From Chamaecrista fasciculata (Eukaryota; Streptophyta; Magnoliopsida; Fabales; Fabaceae), in assembly GCA_003254925.1 (NCBI GenBank), contig QANZ01049214.1, forward strand, positions 174,729 to 238,728: a stretch of 64,000 nt of DNA. The letters run 5' to 3'. Shown piece after piece: positions 10,916 through 21,776 of this stretch. The notes under the pieces are model-generated. The model was not told where the DNA came from and did no database searches. It was given only the letters and a program-made list of their open reading frames with translations. Position 1 is the first letter of the stretch; each line of letters opens with the position of its first letter. The position numbers and the translations under genes were made by a program.

Positions 10916-11424
10916 GACACCTCCTATAAGCTTTACATAGGCCACGTGCCACCCGCAACATCTTTACTTGGACAAGGTAGGGAATGTTGTGAAGGTAGGG
11001 GGGACGCCTCCTCTCTCCTTCTCCGGGAATAATTCTAGGATGTGGCTTGGTAGGATTGAAGTAAAGGCTTCTTCGTGCTTGACCACGACCGCTTTGAGTA
11101 AGCAAGGTAAGAACTTAGTCTTTAGTAGATGAAGTGATGTTCTTTTGAGCTCAGACCTTCCCGCCTTGCTTGTCAAGATACCCCACGTCACCTTCCCGTA
11201 TCAACTCCTTTGAGTTGACGGTTACCTTGTGTCCACGTCACCCTCTCCATCAGACCCGTAAGCTGACAAATACCTCACCTCCATTTTCCCACTTTCCCGC
11301 GTCTTACGTCCCACCTTCTCCATTTGCCCACCTTCTGTATTTTACGGAACCATATTCTCCATGTTCCCTATGCTGCTTCACGTTCAGCATCCTCCTTCAG
11401 CATAACCGTCATTGTTAGTCACCT

Positions 11425-11434
11425 CTATAAATAG
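11425..11434 (+). promoter_or_regulatory. TATA box of the solo LTR
   Basis: CTATAAATAG sits about two thirds into the LTR, followed by a CT-rich segment, which is the usual position at the U3/R border. Inferred from layout. Confidence 0.45.
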
Positions 11435-12024
11435 CTCCCTCACCCTTCAGAGAAAGGGGTTGAACATTTCTGAGTCTGAAACACGAAGAGATTTCCCATT
11501 TGAGCTCTTACGAACATACTCTCATTTACCTTTGCACTAAGTTCTCTTGTCTTACCCGTGCTTATTCTTAGCGCTTTACTTCTTCCCTAACGAGAACTTC
11601 CCAAGGGTTATTCTTTCATCTTGTTCATTGTTGTTATTTATTTTGGTAATACTTTGTTGTTGTAATCTGTTGTATATATGCAATGAGAGACAAGTGTTCG
11701 AATGTTAAAGAGAGAAAATCTCCAATACCCACCATTAATTTGACTTTGTGCAATTAGTTAGTGTTCGAAAAACAGATCTATAAGTCACAAACTCACAATT
11801 AAGTGATATGAATTATATTCCGTTGACTTTGAAACTAAACCTTTACTCTGGAAATTTGCTCAAACTCTCAACTAAAAATCTTCTTGGAGTCATTATGGGA
11901 TATGGATTTGCCATTATAATTCGCACCAACCGTTGAAAGCCAGTTAATTCTACTTTTTATTTTGGGTTTTGGATCAAGTCCTCTTTCTTAGCGATTAGCA
12001 TTATTGTATTCAATATAATTAATA

Positions 12025-12298
12025 CTCCCTCCGGTTCTATATATCTGGTGTTTAAGGTTTTTACAAACAGATTAAGGAAATGATTAGCCAACATAGAATG
12101 AAGAGAAAAATGAAGCAAAATGACTAAACTATCCCTATTAAATTACTTGGAAAATGTTTATACATTTATGACTCTACTATATTTAATAGGGGTAGAATGG
12201 TAAAAAAATAATTAATGCTCTCTTGAATTTATAAAACATCAGATATTTTGGAACAAAAATAATATTCTAAAACACCAGATATTCAGAACCGGAGGGAG
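12025..12298. mobile_element. Stowaway-like MITE
   Basis: A 274-bp element with ends CTCCCTCCGGTTC and GAACCGGAGGGAG. These are perfect inverted repeats carrying the CTCCCTCCG start of plant Stowaway (Tc1/mariner) MITEs. A TA duplication lies on each side (12023-12024, 12299-12300). It is related internally to 10023-10307 in direct orientation. Confidence 0.9.
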
Positions 12299-12321
12299 TA
12301 ACTTTTTCTTACAAAAAAAAA

Positions 12322-12551
12322 GTAAATTAATAATTCTACCCTTGAAAGATCACCAAATTGAAAACTCGGTCTCTGAAAGATTGAAATATATAAGTTAGTC
12401 CCTGAAAAATCAAAACGGTATATTTATTAGTTTTTTTTATGGACTAAAAAATATACTGTTTTGATCTTTCAGGAACTATTTGTATATTTTAATCTTTCAA
12501 GGACCAAGTTATCAACCCATTAATCTTTCAAGAGCCAAATTATTAATTTAC
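12322..12551. mobile_element. Hairpin MITE (GTAAATTAATAATTC ends)
   Basis: About 230 bp. GTAAATTAATAATTC at the left is mirrored by AATTATTAATTTAC at the right. Inner phrases (CTTGAAAGATCA / AATCTTTCAAG; GTCTCTGAAAGATTG / AATCTTTCAAGGACC) also pair. The same family forms the outer, interrupted hairpin at 20359-21383. TSD unclear. Confidence 0.65.
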
Positions 12552-13084
12552 TATAAAAAGCAATAGTGGAGGCAAACACTTGTAATTAAACAAAATTATG
12601 AATGGTTAATACAGAGTTGGTCTATGTATTAAGTTATTTAGCATCACTTAAAATTTTAAAAAATTGAGATATTGTGAATACAACTATCTCTATTAAGAGA
12701 CTCTTTTATCATAATTAGATGTGTTATGTGAGTCATGTTCAGATTAGTCAGAATGAAATTTGAAGTATCATACAAAAAAAAAAGCAATTTAAGAGTAGGT
12801 AACATTATTTATTTGAAAATTTGGAATTGGATATATAAACTCAATTTAAGTAAAATAATATGCACATATGCTATTTATTTAAAAAATGAAACAATAATTG
12901 AAAGTTGCTTGACTATCAAGATAAATACACATATAAAGTCTTATTAATGTTCTATGGTTCTATCTCTCAAGGCATCTCTCCTACCTCTTAATTTGTATGC
13001 TTACATATGTTTCTTTGTTTGACAAAAAAAAAACATGTTTCTTTGTCATATGTTAAACCCTCAAAAGAATCATACAAGCATATA

Positions 13085-13706
13085 TGGATCTCATTCAATC
13101 AGTTCAAGGTGCCCTTGCCTTTTACAGATCTTCCACTACTGACAGAAATATGGATAATCTAACTAACCAACTAGGTCACCGTCACTCGCCTTCTGAGATC
13201 AATCTCTCCTGGTCATTGCTTGGAACGTTTTCTTACACTATGCTGCTCTCCTCATATGACCGGAATAATCACAGATTCATTACCACTGTCCTGTGTCAAG
13301 GAGGGAATTGCATTTTTGTTGCAGGTAAAAGAACTACAAAGTCCCTCCCAAAGACAACCGAGATCCTTCTCATGTGCAGAGAAGCAGTGATCAAACTACA
13401 GGAATACTTAGCTGGGAACTTCGCACTTGCCTTCTCTCACAAGAATTTGGTACACAAATTCAACCATAATGGCACCACAACCAACGAAAGCATTCTCATT
13501 AACGACATCAAGATTCTAATTTCTCATACAGCTTGGAAATCTTGTCATGCCCCGGCGGCGCTATCCAAGGAGCTTTTTAGTTGGTTTCCCAATTCCTGCT
13601 TTATTAGGGATAGGTTTTATGTTTTGTTCTCTGAACTTCCTATCTAAATGTTTCTGGTTGTATCAAAAAAAAATATATACTTTCTTTTTATTTGTGAAAA
13701 AAAAAA
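13085..13706 (+). mobile_element. 5'-truncated LINE 3' end with 13-bp TSD
   Basis: This segment is flanked by the perfect 13-bp repeat ATACAAGCATATA (13072-13084 and 13707-13719) and ends with an A-run before the right copy, the mark of target-primed retrotransposition. It holds an intact frame of about 187 codons (to 13647). The stretch from about residue 80 on resembles a decayed RNase H-like C terminus of plant LINE ORF2 (weak). The apparent start ATG at 13084-13086 is created by the TSD base plus the first inserted bases, so it is not an original start. The tail is similar in style to the LINE ending at 25340. Confidence 0.72.
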
Positions 13707-13719
13707 ATACAAGCATATA

Positions 13720-14868
13720 AATAGAGTTGATAAGCATAAAGCCAAAACAGAGACTTCAATGGTTGGTTCAAATATATATGAAACAAAACATGATGCTTGA
13801 AGTTCACTGCACACTACTTTAATAAATTTATAATAATAATAATTTTAATTCAGGGAGGAGTATATTGAAAATTCTCTTTTATTAAATATAGTAAAAATTT
13901 CACATGGGTCCGGTGTTTATGTGCATCTCAATAAGATGATGATCTTTTTGTGTGTGTTTTTTCCGTTTAAAACTATTTTGTGGTCAAAGACAACGTTATA
14001 TTGTAGTCTAAAAGTTTAATATTGTGAGGTATGTGATATATTATAATTTACTAATTTATCAGACCCAAAAAAAATTTTACTAATTTAAAACAGAGACTAT
14101 ATATTAATATTATTATACAAAGATGTGAAACGACTCAATTATGGTACCTCTGTCTACCAACATGTGCATGCATCTCTGCTATTTAATTTGCCCCATCGAT
14201 CAGTTCCTTCTATTTTAAAAAACACATCCACTAATATTGTTCATATAGCAACAAATCAGATCAAAACTTTCATTCATATTTGTTCTTTTAGTGAGACAAT
14301 GTTTACAAAAATAAAAACATCATGTACCAACTACTAAATAATAAACACCCATTCACCTGTTCAATACTATAATATATATTACCATAACCATTCACATTTC
14401 AGCATTAATTAATATTCCCCCAATTTAATATAAGAAAGTCACCATTTTTTTAAAGAATAATTATAGATTAGTTTTTTTCTTCATCAACGTTTATATTTTA
14501 TTTCATTCTCTCTTCAAAACACTTTTTTGTAGACAAACTAAAAAAAAATTTACAATGAACAACATACGTATGGGGGATATAATATGGAGAACTCGAGCTC
14601 CCCAAAGTTTGATTACTATTTTGTATTCCTTTGAAAATTGAAGATAGCTCAAACGTTACATAGAACTACTTAATAGAGATAATTCAAATGTTAAAAACAA
14701 TGAGAACAAAATTTAATTTTTTGAAGATTATTTTATATTATATAGAGATTTTTTTTTCTTTTGTTAACATCAATCAACATTAGAAGAATTTGAATGAAGG
14801 GAGAATTTAGTCTCCATAAATTTCAATAACATTCTAGTGTATACAAGAGAGGTATGAACTATGAACTA
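13720..14868. other. Gene-free spacer, 3' side of the neprosin gene
   Basis: AT-rich DNA with no supported gene. The part next to 14868 should be the 3' untranslated region of the minus-strand neprosin gene. Confidence 0.5.
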
Positions 14869-17583
14869 TCATGGACAATTAGGGTTTCTTCCAGGACCAC
14901 CATAGTAAAAGTGTGAGCCCCAATCATCAGAATTTCCATTCTGGATATTGTAACAACTTGATTGATCAGTGAAAGTTTGAAGATCACTAGGAGATAGAAG
15001 CACATTATCAGAATCAACAACTTGAAGATTCTTGAAATAGCTTGCTTTCCCAAAACCCTCTTCTGGGAAATGACCACTTCCCATTTGTGTAGTTGTGTGT
15101 TGTCCATCTGAATTTGAGTTCACCACTTCACCTCCCCACTCTATCACAGAAACACTGTCTGATAGGTATGAGAAGAGTGAGGCTGGCCAATATCCCATCA
15201 CATGCTCATTCCCATATTGCATCCACCAATTCCCTTGTTTTGGATCCTGCCCATCAATTACAATATTTCTTTTATACATATAAATAGACATATAAATGTG
15301 TCGTATGGTTGAAAATAGATCATCTCAAGTTCAATTCATGTAAAGTTTCATTTTTTAGCACTAAAAAATAAACTTTTATATAAATAGATATATAATTTGT
15401 TATTAGAGGAATCTCAAGTCAGAGATCTTCTGAAGTTCAATCTCTGTGAAAATTTCATTTTTAACATTAGAAAACGTGCTTTTACAACAAGTCTCACATA
15501 AGAGAAGTTATTAAAAGATGATGATACTTAGAAGTTCAAAGAATTCTCCCACCTAATAAACTAGTTTTTGGGGATGGATTATACCCTTGGACTTGTCTTT
15601 GTTACAATGTGAGATTCTTCTATCTAACTTAATCTGTCCAATAACATGTACAAATAATATAAAAGAAGGTGCCAGAGACTTCTGTGGGGATATATTAATA
15701 TATATAATTAGTGGATGTGTGTGCAATTGCATATGCAAAGATAGGAAGTGTTTTGTCAAGTGGGGTGCATATATTCTTTGCCAGAATGTCAAATGAGAAA
15801 AATGGAATTAAAAAAAAAAAATTAATTAATTAATAATGGTATGCCTACCTTCCACACAAGGATGGTTATCTCATATTGATCACCACCATAGCTAGAAAGT
15901 GGGGAGATGCTTGCTCCAAGTGCTATTTCACTGCTAGTTTGAACAAAGCCTGAGCACAGAAGATTGTAGCAACCAGTGGATTTATATGCATCACTCTGTC
16001 TCAAAAAAAAATTAACAAAAATCAATTAACATGATAATTTAATCAACAAATTAAGTGGGGTTAATTAATTTTGAGAAATTTGAACTCACTGTCCAATATG
16101 TGAAAAGTCTGGTGTTGTTATCTCCATATAGTTGTGGGCTAACCTAATATTGCCATGGCAAGAGACAAATTAAAGAAAAGAGAATTGATTAAAAATAAAA
16201 GTCTTTATATTTTTATTTGAAGAACAAAAAAGTTTTACCTGCCAACCAGCTTCAATGCTGTTGAGATCTGAACCAAAATTACCACCAAGAAGCCAGATTT
16301 GAGAGAGACTAAATTCATTGATATGATCAATTGTGGGCTTCCAAACATTCATGGTTGCTTTTGCTCCATAATATTTATCTCCTTGCACATAAGCTATGGC
16401 ATGCTACACCCCCCAAAACCATCAAATAAACAAACAAAATTAGAATCAAGGCACTCAAAAGCTTCCTTCATTTCTTTTTTCAGTACACTAAAGTAGAGCC
16501 CTGACATCTTTTTCTAGTTCAAAGCATCTATATCTCAATAAACCAAAACCAATCTGTTTCTTAACTTTTTATGAACAAAAAAACAAAAAAAAAAAAGTTT
16601 CTGATTAGGCTAAATATGCACTACAAGTACCCTATTAGAACACAAATCCTTTTAAAGAAGTGTCATTTTTTATCTAAAAGCGAATTAAGAGTGAGTGTAT
16701 CATTGATTAGTCATTTTGAAATTGAAATGATCACATATTTAAGGAATTGAAAGGATCCATTATCCAAAAATGGGGAAGCATCATCATCATCATTACACTA
16801 TTTACCTGGTGACCAGTTTGAGTTCCAATGTTAGCCTGAGGTTGTGCAGAAGTTGGCTGAGGGACAGTGTTGTGCTTCTTCTTCCCAAAGTGTTGGACAG
16901 AGCTTGCTCTCAAAATGTCATCCTCTCTTGTTCTTCTCATAGGAATGGTTCCTTCTGGGCACTTCCCATTCTTCTGCCATAGCTGACCAAATTTAAGCTT
17001 TGACTCTGATGATGAAGAAGAAGAAGAAGATACTTTGCTATCTTCAAGATTCCTTCCTTGAGGGTCAAAGTTTGGCCTCATCTGCATCCAATTCAAAACC
17101 CCCCACAACATTCTGAGTTCTCAATTGTCCTATTTGATAAGAATTACTTAGAGATTGGAGCCGACAAAACAAAGTTCAAAGATGCAATGATGAAATGAAT
17201 TATGATTTACCTGAATTTTGTGATTTTTAAGGTCAGGATGATCAAAAGCTGGCTGATGTGAAACATGGACGCAGTCTATTATATCTCCATCAGGACTCTG
17301 TTTTCCATTAAAAAACATCAACGGCTTGAAAAGGTGAAATCTTTTCAATTCTTTAGCAAAACCCAGAAAGTAAACTGGTACATAGTGATACTACCAAAGG
17401 CTCAAAGTGTACCTTAATAGACTTAACAGGTGTTCTATTCAAGTTCTTCAATTGCCTCTGAACTTCAAGGTTCTGACTCAGAGAGCTTTCAGCGGCGGCG
17501 ATCGTAATGGCTATTGAAATAAACAAGAAGCAGAGTAATAATTTCAATACCCATTTCGTTGAACTTTTTGATTGCGCCGCCAT
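14869..17583 (-). CDS. Neprosin-domain (DUF239) secreted protein, seven exons
   Basis: Exons on -: 17583-17413, 17297-17211, 17081-16806, 16403-16239, 16143-16090, 15995-15849, 15246-14869. All junctions are GT-AG in phase 0, giving 425 residues with stop TGA. Residues 1 to about 31 are a hydrophobic signal peptide. Residues about 35-180 form the neprosin activation-peptide region ([16 protein letters not shown], then [13 protein letters not shown] and a Ser run). Residues about 180-425 form the neprosin domain: [68 protein letters not shown], and the end [12 protein letters not shown]. Neprosin from Nepenthes is a glutamic prolyl endopeptidase; E229 (SIEAGW) and E336 or E340 (IEWGGEV) are the likely acidic candidates, by inference only. 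Most plant paralogues have no proven substrate. It is convergent with the LTP gene. No breaks seen. Confidence 0.95.
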
Positions 17584-18762
17584 TGCAGGTGAGAACTGTA
17601 AAGGTGGCACCTTTACGAGAATTCTTCAATTGGGTACCGAGGAATTTGAAGGTACTTGAAATTATATATATATATAAATACCCAAATGGGATTAGTGGGT
17701 GCTTGAAAATAGTGGTGGGTTGTTGAGAAAAAAAAAACAAGGAAAGAAAATGAGCTAGTGTGCTTTAATGGCTTCCCCTGCTTATCGTACGCACCCCACC
17801 AATCTCACCCCTCTTTCCTCACAAAATACAAACAAATGAATGCGCTCTCTTTTTTTCTTTTTCTTTTTTTTTTTTTGGTTTCTCTTTGGAATTTTCTTTC
17901 CTACCAAAGGAAAAGGAAATGATATTGGAGGTAGAATTGGCATGTAATAACAAAATGGGTTTCTGCGGTTACACAATTTTAAAAGTGTATAGTGTGATTA
18001 ATATTAATGAAATTTTAACTTTTTGGTGAGGCAATATTAGCTAATTATTGTGCACAATATTTGTCATTCAATTCAAAAATTAAAAAACATGTGACATCCG
18101 GTGTTGAGATTAATGAAATGGATAAGAATCTCATAATGTGATTGATTCAGTTTTGAACTTTTTGAGAAACAAAAAATTATTTGCATTTAGAACCTAATAT
18201 TAACTGTCAAGGCTTTTGCTGTTGAATAGAGAGAGAAAGGGTATTTTGGGGATTATAAAGAAGATAGTAATGGAGTTCACTCTGACATCCAATAGTAACA
18301 CTATTTAGAGGGAAATTCTTGCGCGCTTTTCCTCCTTTAAATACAGTGCCAAACCGTTAGTCCCTTACTTGACTGTCAAATTACTTTATTATCCTTTTGG
18401 TAAAGAGATTTTTCAAGTTTTATACAAAATAAGTTAGAGTTATATAAAGCATTATTTTCAACAGTATTAGTATTTTATTGTATCTTATAAAATTATATAA
18501 GACTTTTAAAAAGATCAAAATAATGAAAATAATAAAAATATTAATGATAATGATAAAAATTGCATAATTAAATAGGTCCTATATTATTATTAGAGGAAAC
18601 ATATTATTTAGTTCTTCTTTTTTTATTAAGTCAATGATTTAGTCTCTCATTTATTGAAATAAACTACGCAGTCCCTCATTTATCATAATCGTCAATTATT
18701 TAGTACCTCAGTTAGAATCTGTTAAATTGCTTGATGGCATAAATGTTAAATACTTACATGAC
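17584..18762. other. Upstream region of the neprosin gene
   Basis: It includes the promoter, long T/C-rich runs (about 17850-17880) and AT-rich DNA. No gene recognised. From about 18590 to 18740, phrases like TTAGTCTCTCATTTATTGAAAT recall the repeated 'GTCCCTCA' MITE phrases, but no second arm was found. Confidence 0.4.
17661..17680 (-). promoter_or_regulatory. Possible TATA box of the neprosin gene
   Basis: On the minus strand a TATTTATATATATA run lies about 80-95 bp upstream of the ATG. The position suits a plant TATA box, but it is also a simple AT repeat. Confidence 0.4.
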
Positions 18763-19452
18763 CAGGGGCGGAGGCGGGATTTTTAGTTGGCAGGGGCCAA
18801 TATTTTTTTTATTAAAGGTCATTTTAGTCCTAAATGTATGTCTTAATATTTATTTTGGTCATTTATGTTTCAAAATGTTCAAATTGGTCTTAAATATTGG
18901 CAAAATACTTCATTTTGGTCCCAAATTATTTAATATGATCATATTTATATCGTTTCAAGTTCGAATGTGATGAGTTTAGAGCTATATATTGTTCTAAAAA
19001 ATTGTTTTCTATATCCAGTCGGGGCTGTCAATAAACAAGGTCAAATTGGCTATGAAAATAAACCGCTCATTTCATAGTCATATAAGCAAAATGATTATAT
19101 ATCTCTCGTTTCAAGTTTCAATGTGACGAATTCAGAGTTATGAGTTACTCTTAGCAATTACTTTAAACTTGAAATGAGATACGAGAGAAATATGACTAAA
19201 TTCAATAGATTGGAACCAGAATGAAACATTTTGCCAATATTTAAGATCAATTTGAACATTTTGAAACATAACAGGAAAAAAATTTAGAACCAAAATGACT
19301 ATTTCACTATTTCATACTGCCTACTTTTCCTATGAATTTTTTTAGGGGAGGGGGGGGGGGCACTTTCTTCACTTTTTATTTATATAGAATTAATCCGAAA
19401 TTTTGGGGGAGGGGGGGCCATGGCCCCCACTGGCTCCCCTAATTCCGCCCCG
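18763..19452. mobile_element. hAT-like MITE, 8-bp TSD TACATGAC
   Basis: A 690-bp element starting CAGGGGCGGAGGCGG and ending AATTCCGCCCCG, flanked by the perfect 8-bp repeat TACATGAC (18755-18762 and 19453-19460). 'CAGGGGCGGA' is a common plant hAT terminus. The interior has inverted stretches (TTTCAAAATGTTCAAATTGG near 18870 and its mirror near 19250). A decayed relative lies at about 27845-28260, and a similar terminus lies at 39775 beside the assembly gap. Confidence 0.88.
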
Positions 19453-19894
19453 TACATGACACCAATATATGTCACTTTGGCATCTTAGCAATTTGAATCA
19501 TTTATAATATTTTAGGGGTGTAATGCTAAGAAAAATATGAATAGATTAGAGAGAACTTTCCCTCTCTACTTGTTCCTTTCTCTCTTTGCACTTTACCTAG
19601 AGTGCACTATAGAGGATCTAGATTGGACATCGTAATCATCTAAATCAATCGAACCTAACCAACAAACACAATTAAACCATTCTCTTATTATTAATTTATT
19701 ACACTAAAATAGAAATAGGACGTGAAATAGATAAGTGTGCATTGAATTTTTTTTTCTTAACTTTGTTAAGAGAAGAAATTTTCCACATTGATAGATTACT
19801 TGAATGTCGATTATATGCCATTTAAGCCACACACACTTAACAACTTGATTAAACTTGTAGTGTTTGTATATCTAAAAACGGTTACAATTCAATT

Positions 19895-19921
19895 GATATA
19901 TATATATATATATATATATAT
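19895..19921. repeat. (AT)n microsatellite
   Basis: An uninterrupted AT dinucleotide run of about 27 bp. Confidence 0.9.
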
Positions 19922-20521
19922 TCAAGTTGGGTTTTCAATGGTATCCACTTACCATAGAGTTTCCCACCTTTAAGATATTGTTAACAATTAACAAATGCAG
20001 TTTGGTGACAATTGACAAGGATGATCATTATACTTTTTTTGTAGTAGCTAGCTAGATAGTGCATTAATTTCTTCCATTTTTATGGATAAAAAACAAAATT
20101 TTTAAGATTCTTAATTACTAAAAAATGCATTTAATTAAATATTTATGTTATTTACTAATTTACTAATAATATATAGGTGAAGATCTTGATACCAAATTTT
20201 TACCATACTTTGTTTTTATTTTAAATTTTGTTATTTATTTTAAAAACTGGATATTTTTCAATATTTTAGGAAAGTTTAAAACATTATCTTCATTTAAAAA
20301 TTACAATCAAATATAACAACAAACACTTTTATATATCTATATAGTGTGTGTTTCTACGTTAAATTAACAATTCAGTTCCAAAAAGATTACTATGTTGACA
20401 ATTCAGTCTTTATAAGATTTAAATACTCAGTTCAATCCCTGAAAGATCTAAAAAAATACTTTTTAGTCCTTTTATGGATTAATGAGCATACCATTTTATT
20501 TTTTCAAGGACTACAAAATTA

Positions 20522-21275
20522 GTGTAAATTACACAAAAGGGTCATGTGGTTTGGCCCATTTTCAGATAGGGTCCCTGTGGTTTAAAAAGTTTCAAATAAG
20601 GTCCTTGTGGTTTGCTCCGTTAACAAAAAGGGTCATGAGGTATATTTCTGTCTAAAATTTGACGAAAATCTTGGCTAAAATACTATTTTAAGACACTAAC
20701 TATTAATTTTTATACGTTTGACTCCCGATTTATATGAGAGGACTTTAACAAAAAAGAAAAAGAAAATTTTTCAAGTAATGAATGAAATTTCACCCTAAAA
20801 CTCTCCTACCTCAGTCTCACTTCCTCTTCTCAAAAACTCCGTTAACATTCTCTCCAGATCTTCGCCTTCACCTTCGTGTTCAAATTCACCACCAATGGCA
20901 CTCCATTCTTGCTCTTCGTGACAGATTTCAGCTTCCCGACGGCGTCGCCGTCCATCGTCTGATCATTGCTCAGAATCGAAGCTTTCAACATCGTCGGGTT
21001 CTTCTTCCCATGGTCGAATGCCAGAACAGTGTCGTCGTCGATATCGACATCGTTAGAGAAAATCGAGATCGAAGTCGGTTCGTAATCGAAGATAATGTCC
21101 TTGATAGGGTTTCGCGCGGTGACGTTGATTCTTTCGTTAGGTCGTATTTTGCGTATTTGGACCAGAAATCAGCGTTTCTCGCAGCAAACCACAAGGACCC
21201 TATTTGACACTTTTTAAACCACAAAGACCTTATATGAAATGGTCAAACCACAGGACCCTTTTGTGTAATTTATCC
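20522..21275. mobile_element. Gene-capturing Mutator-like hairpin element (LEA_2 fragment)
   Basis: Ends GTGTAAATTACACAAAAGGG and CCCTTTTGTGTAATTTATCC are inverted repeats of about 100 bp, including two further pairs of the type GTCCTTGTGGTTT / AAACCACAAGGACC. The flanks ACAAAATTA and AAAAAATTA match at 8 of 9 bases, fitting a 9-bp Mutator TSD. The middle (20842-21168) is not repeat-like. It codes on the minus strand for part of an LEA_2/NDR1-HIN1-like protein, so this is a Pack-MULE-type element. Confidence 0.72.
20842..21168 (-). pseudogene. Captured fragment of an LEA_2 / NDR1-HIN1-like gene
   Basis: The minus-strand frame from 21168 to the stop at 20842-20844 is open for about 108 codons. 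It reads like the LEA_2 domain of NHL proteins: INVTARNPIKDIIFDYE, then SISIFSNDVDIDDDTVLAF, GKKNPTMLKASILSND, and VVNLNTKVKAKIW. An in-frame TGA lies just upstream (21169-21171) and there is no transmembrane anchor, so only the middle of the parent gene is present. The plus-strand frame over the same bases is a shadow. Family assignment is by motif memory, moderately sure. Confidence 0.6.
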
Positions 21276-21776
21276 AAAAAATTATATTATTTAGATATTT
21301 AAAAAATTAAATTATGTATTTTAATTTTTTAAAGATCAGGTTATCAACTTAATAATCTTTTAATGATAGCATTGTTAGTTTACTCTTTTCTTAATATTTT
21401 TTTTAAAAAAAAAAAGATAATTAATCTTTTTCTTACCATTATTTTACGTACTAATGTCAAACTCAATCACACCAGCTTCTAATATATATATGTTGCAAGC
21501 ACAACTATATATTATCAGCAAATCAAATGTATATGTCTATCACATGCAAGATTCTAATAACTATATAATAATAAGCTACTCGATCATAATGTTAATTCAT
21601 GCATATTACTACTAGGTCAATAATGATGCCTAATTAAGGATGAACCAATAATCAAACAATAATTATATATATAATAACATGCATGCATGATTCGGAGGCT
21701 AATACTAATACATATATACTCCAATATGTATTTTTGATACCTTATAAGTAGAGATTTGACTATTATAATCAATTAT

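Larger units (their letters stand above)
10622..11734. mobile_element. Solo LTR with internal minisatellite
   Basis: A 1113-bp unit starting TGAGAACC and ending ACCCACCA (TG...CA), flanked by the 5-bp repeat TTAAT (10617-10621 and 11735-11739). No primer-binding site, gag or pol follows, and there is no second copy, so a solo LTR left by recombination is the best reading. A TATA box (CTATAAATAG, about 11425) followed by a leader-like region fits a U3-R-U5 layout, implying + orientation. The 10638-10915 part is a tandem minisatellite. The superfamily cannot be told without internal sequence. Confidence 0.65.
20359..21383. mobile_element. Outer hairpin MITE split by a younger element
   Basis: The left arm starts GTTAAATTAACAATTCAGT (20359) and the right arm ends TTGTTAGTTTAC (about 21383). 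Phrases such as CCTGAAAGATCT and AGATCAGG pair across. The two arms are of the 12322-12551 family and would adjoin if 20522-21275 were removed. Confidence 0.6.

Noticed and set aside
10597..11105. Several overlapping open frames of 88-114 codons on both strands with nine-residue repeats
   Set aside because: They are a by-product of the 27-bp minisatellite (a multiple of three) inside the solo LTR; all frames are open and none resembles a protein family.
20782..21207. Plus-strand open frame of 141 codons
   Set aside because: It is the antisense shadow of the captured LEA_2 fragment; the minus strand gives the recognisable family motifs.
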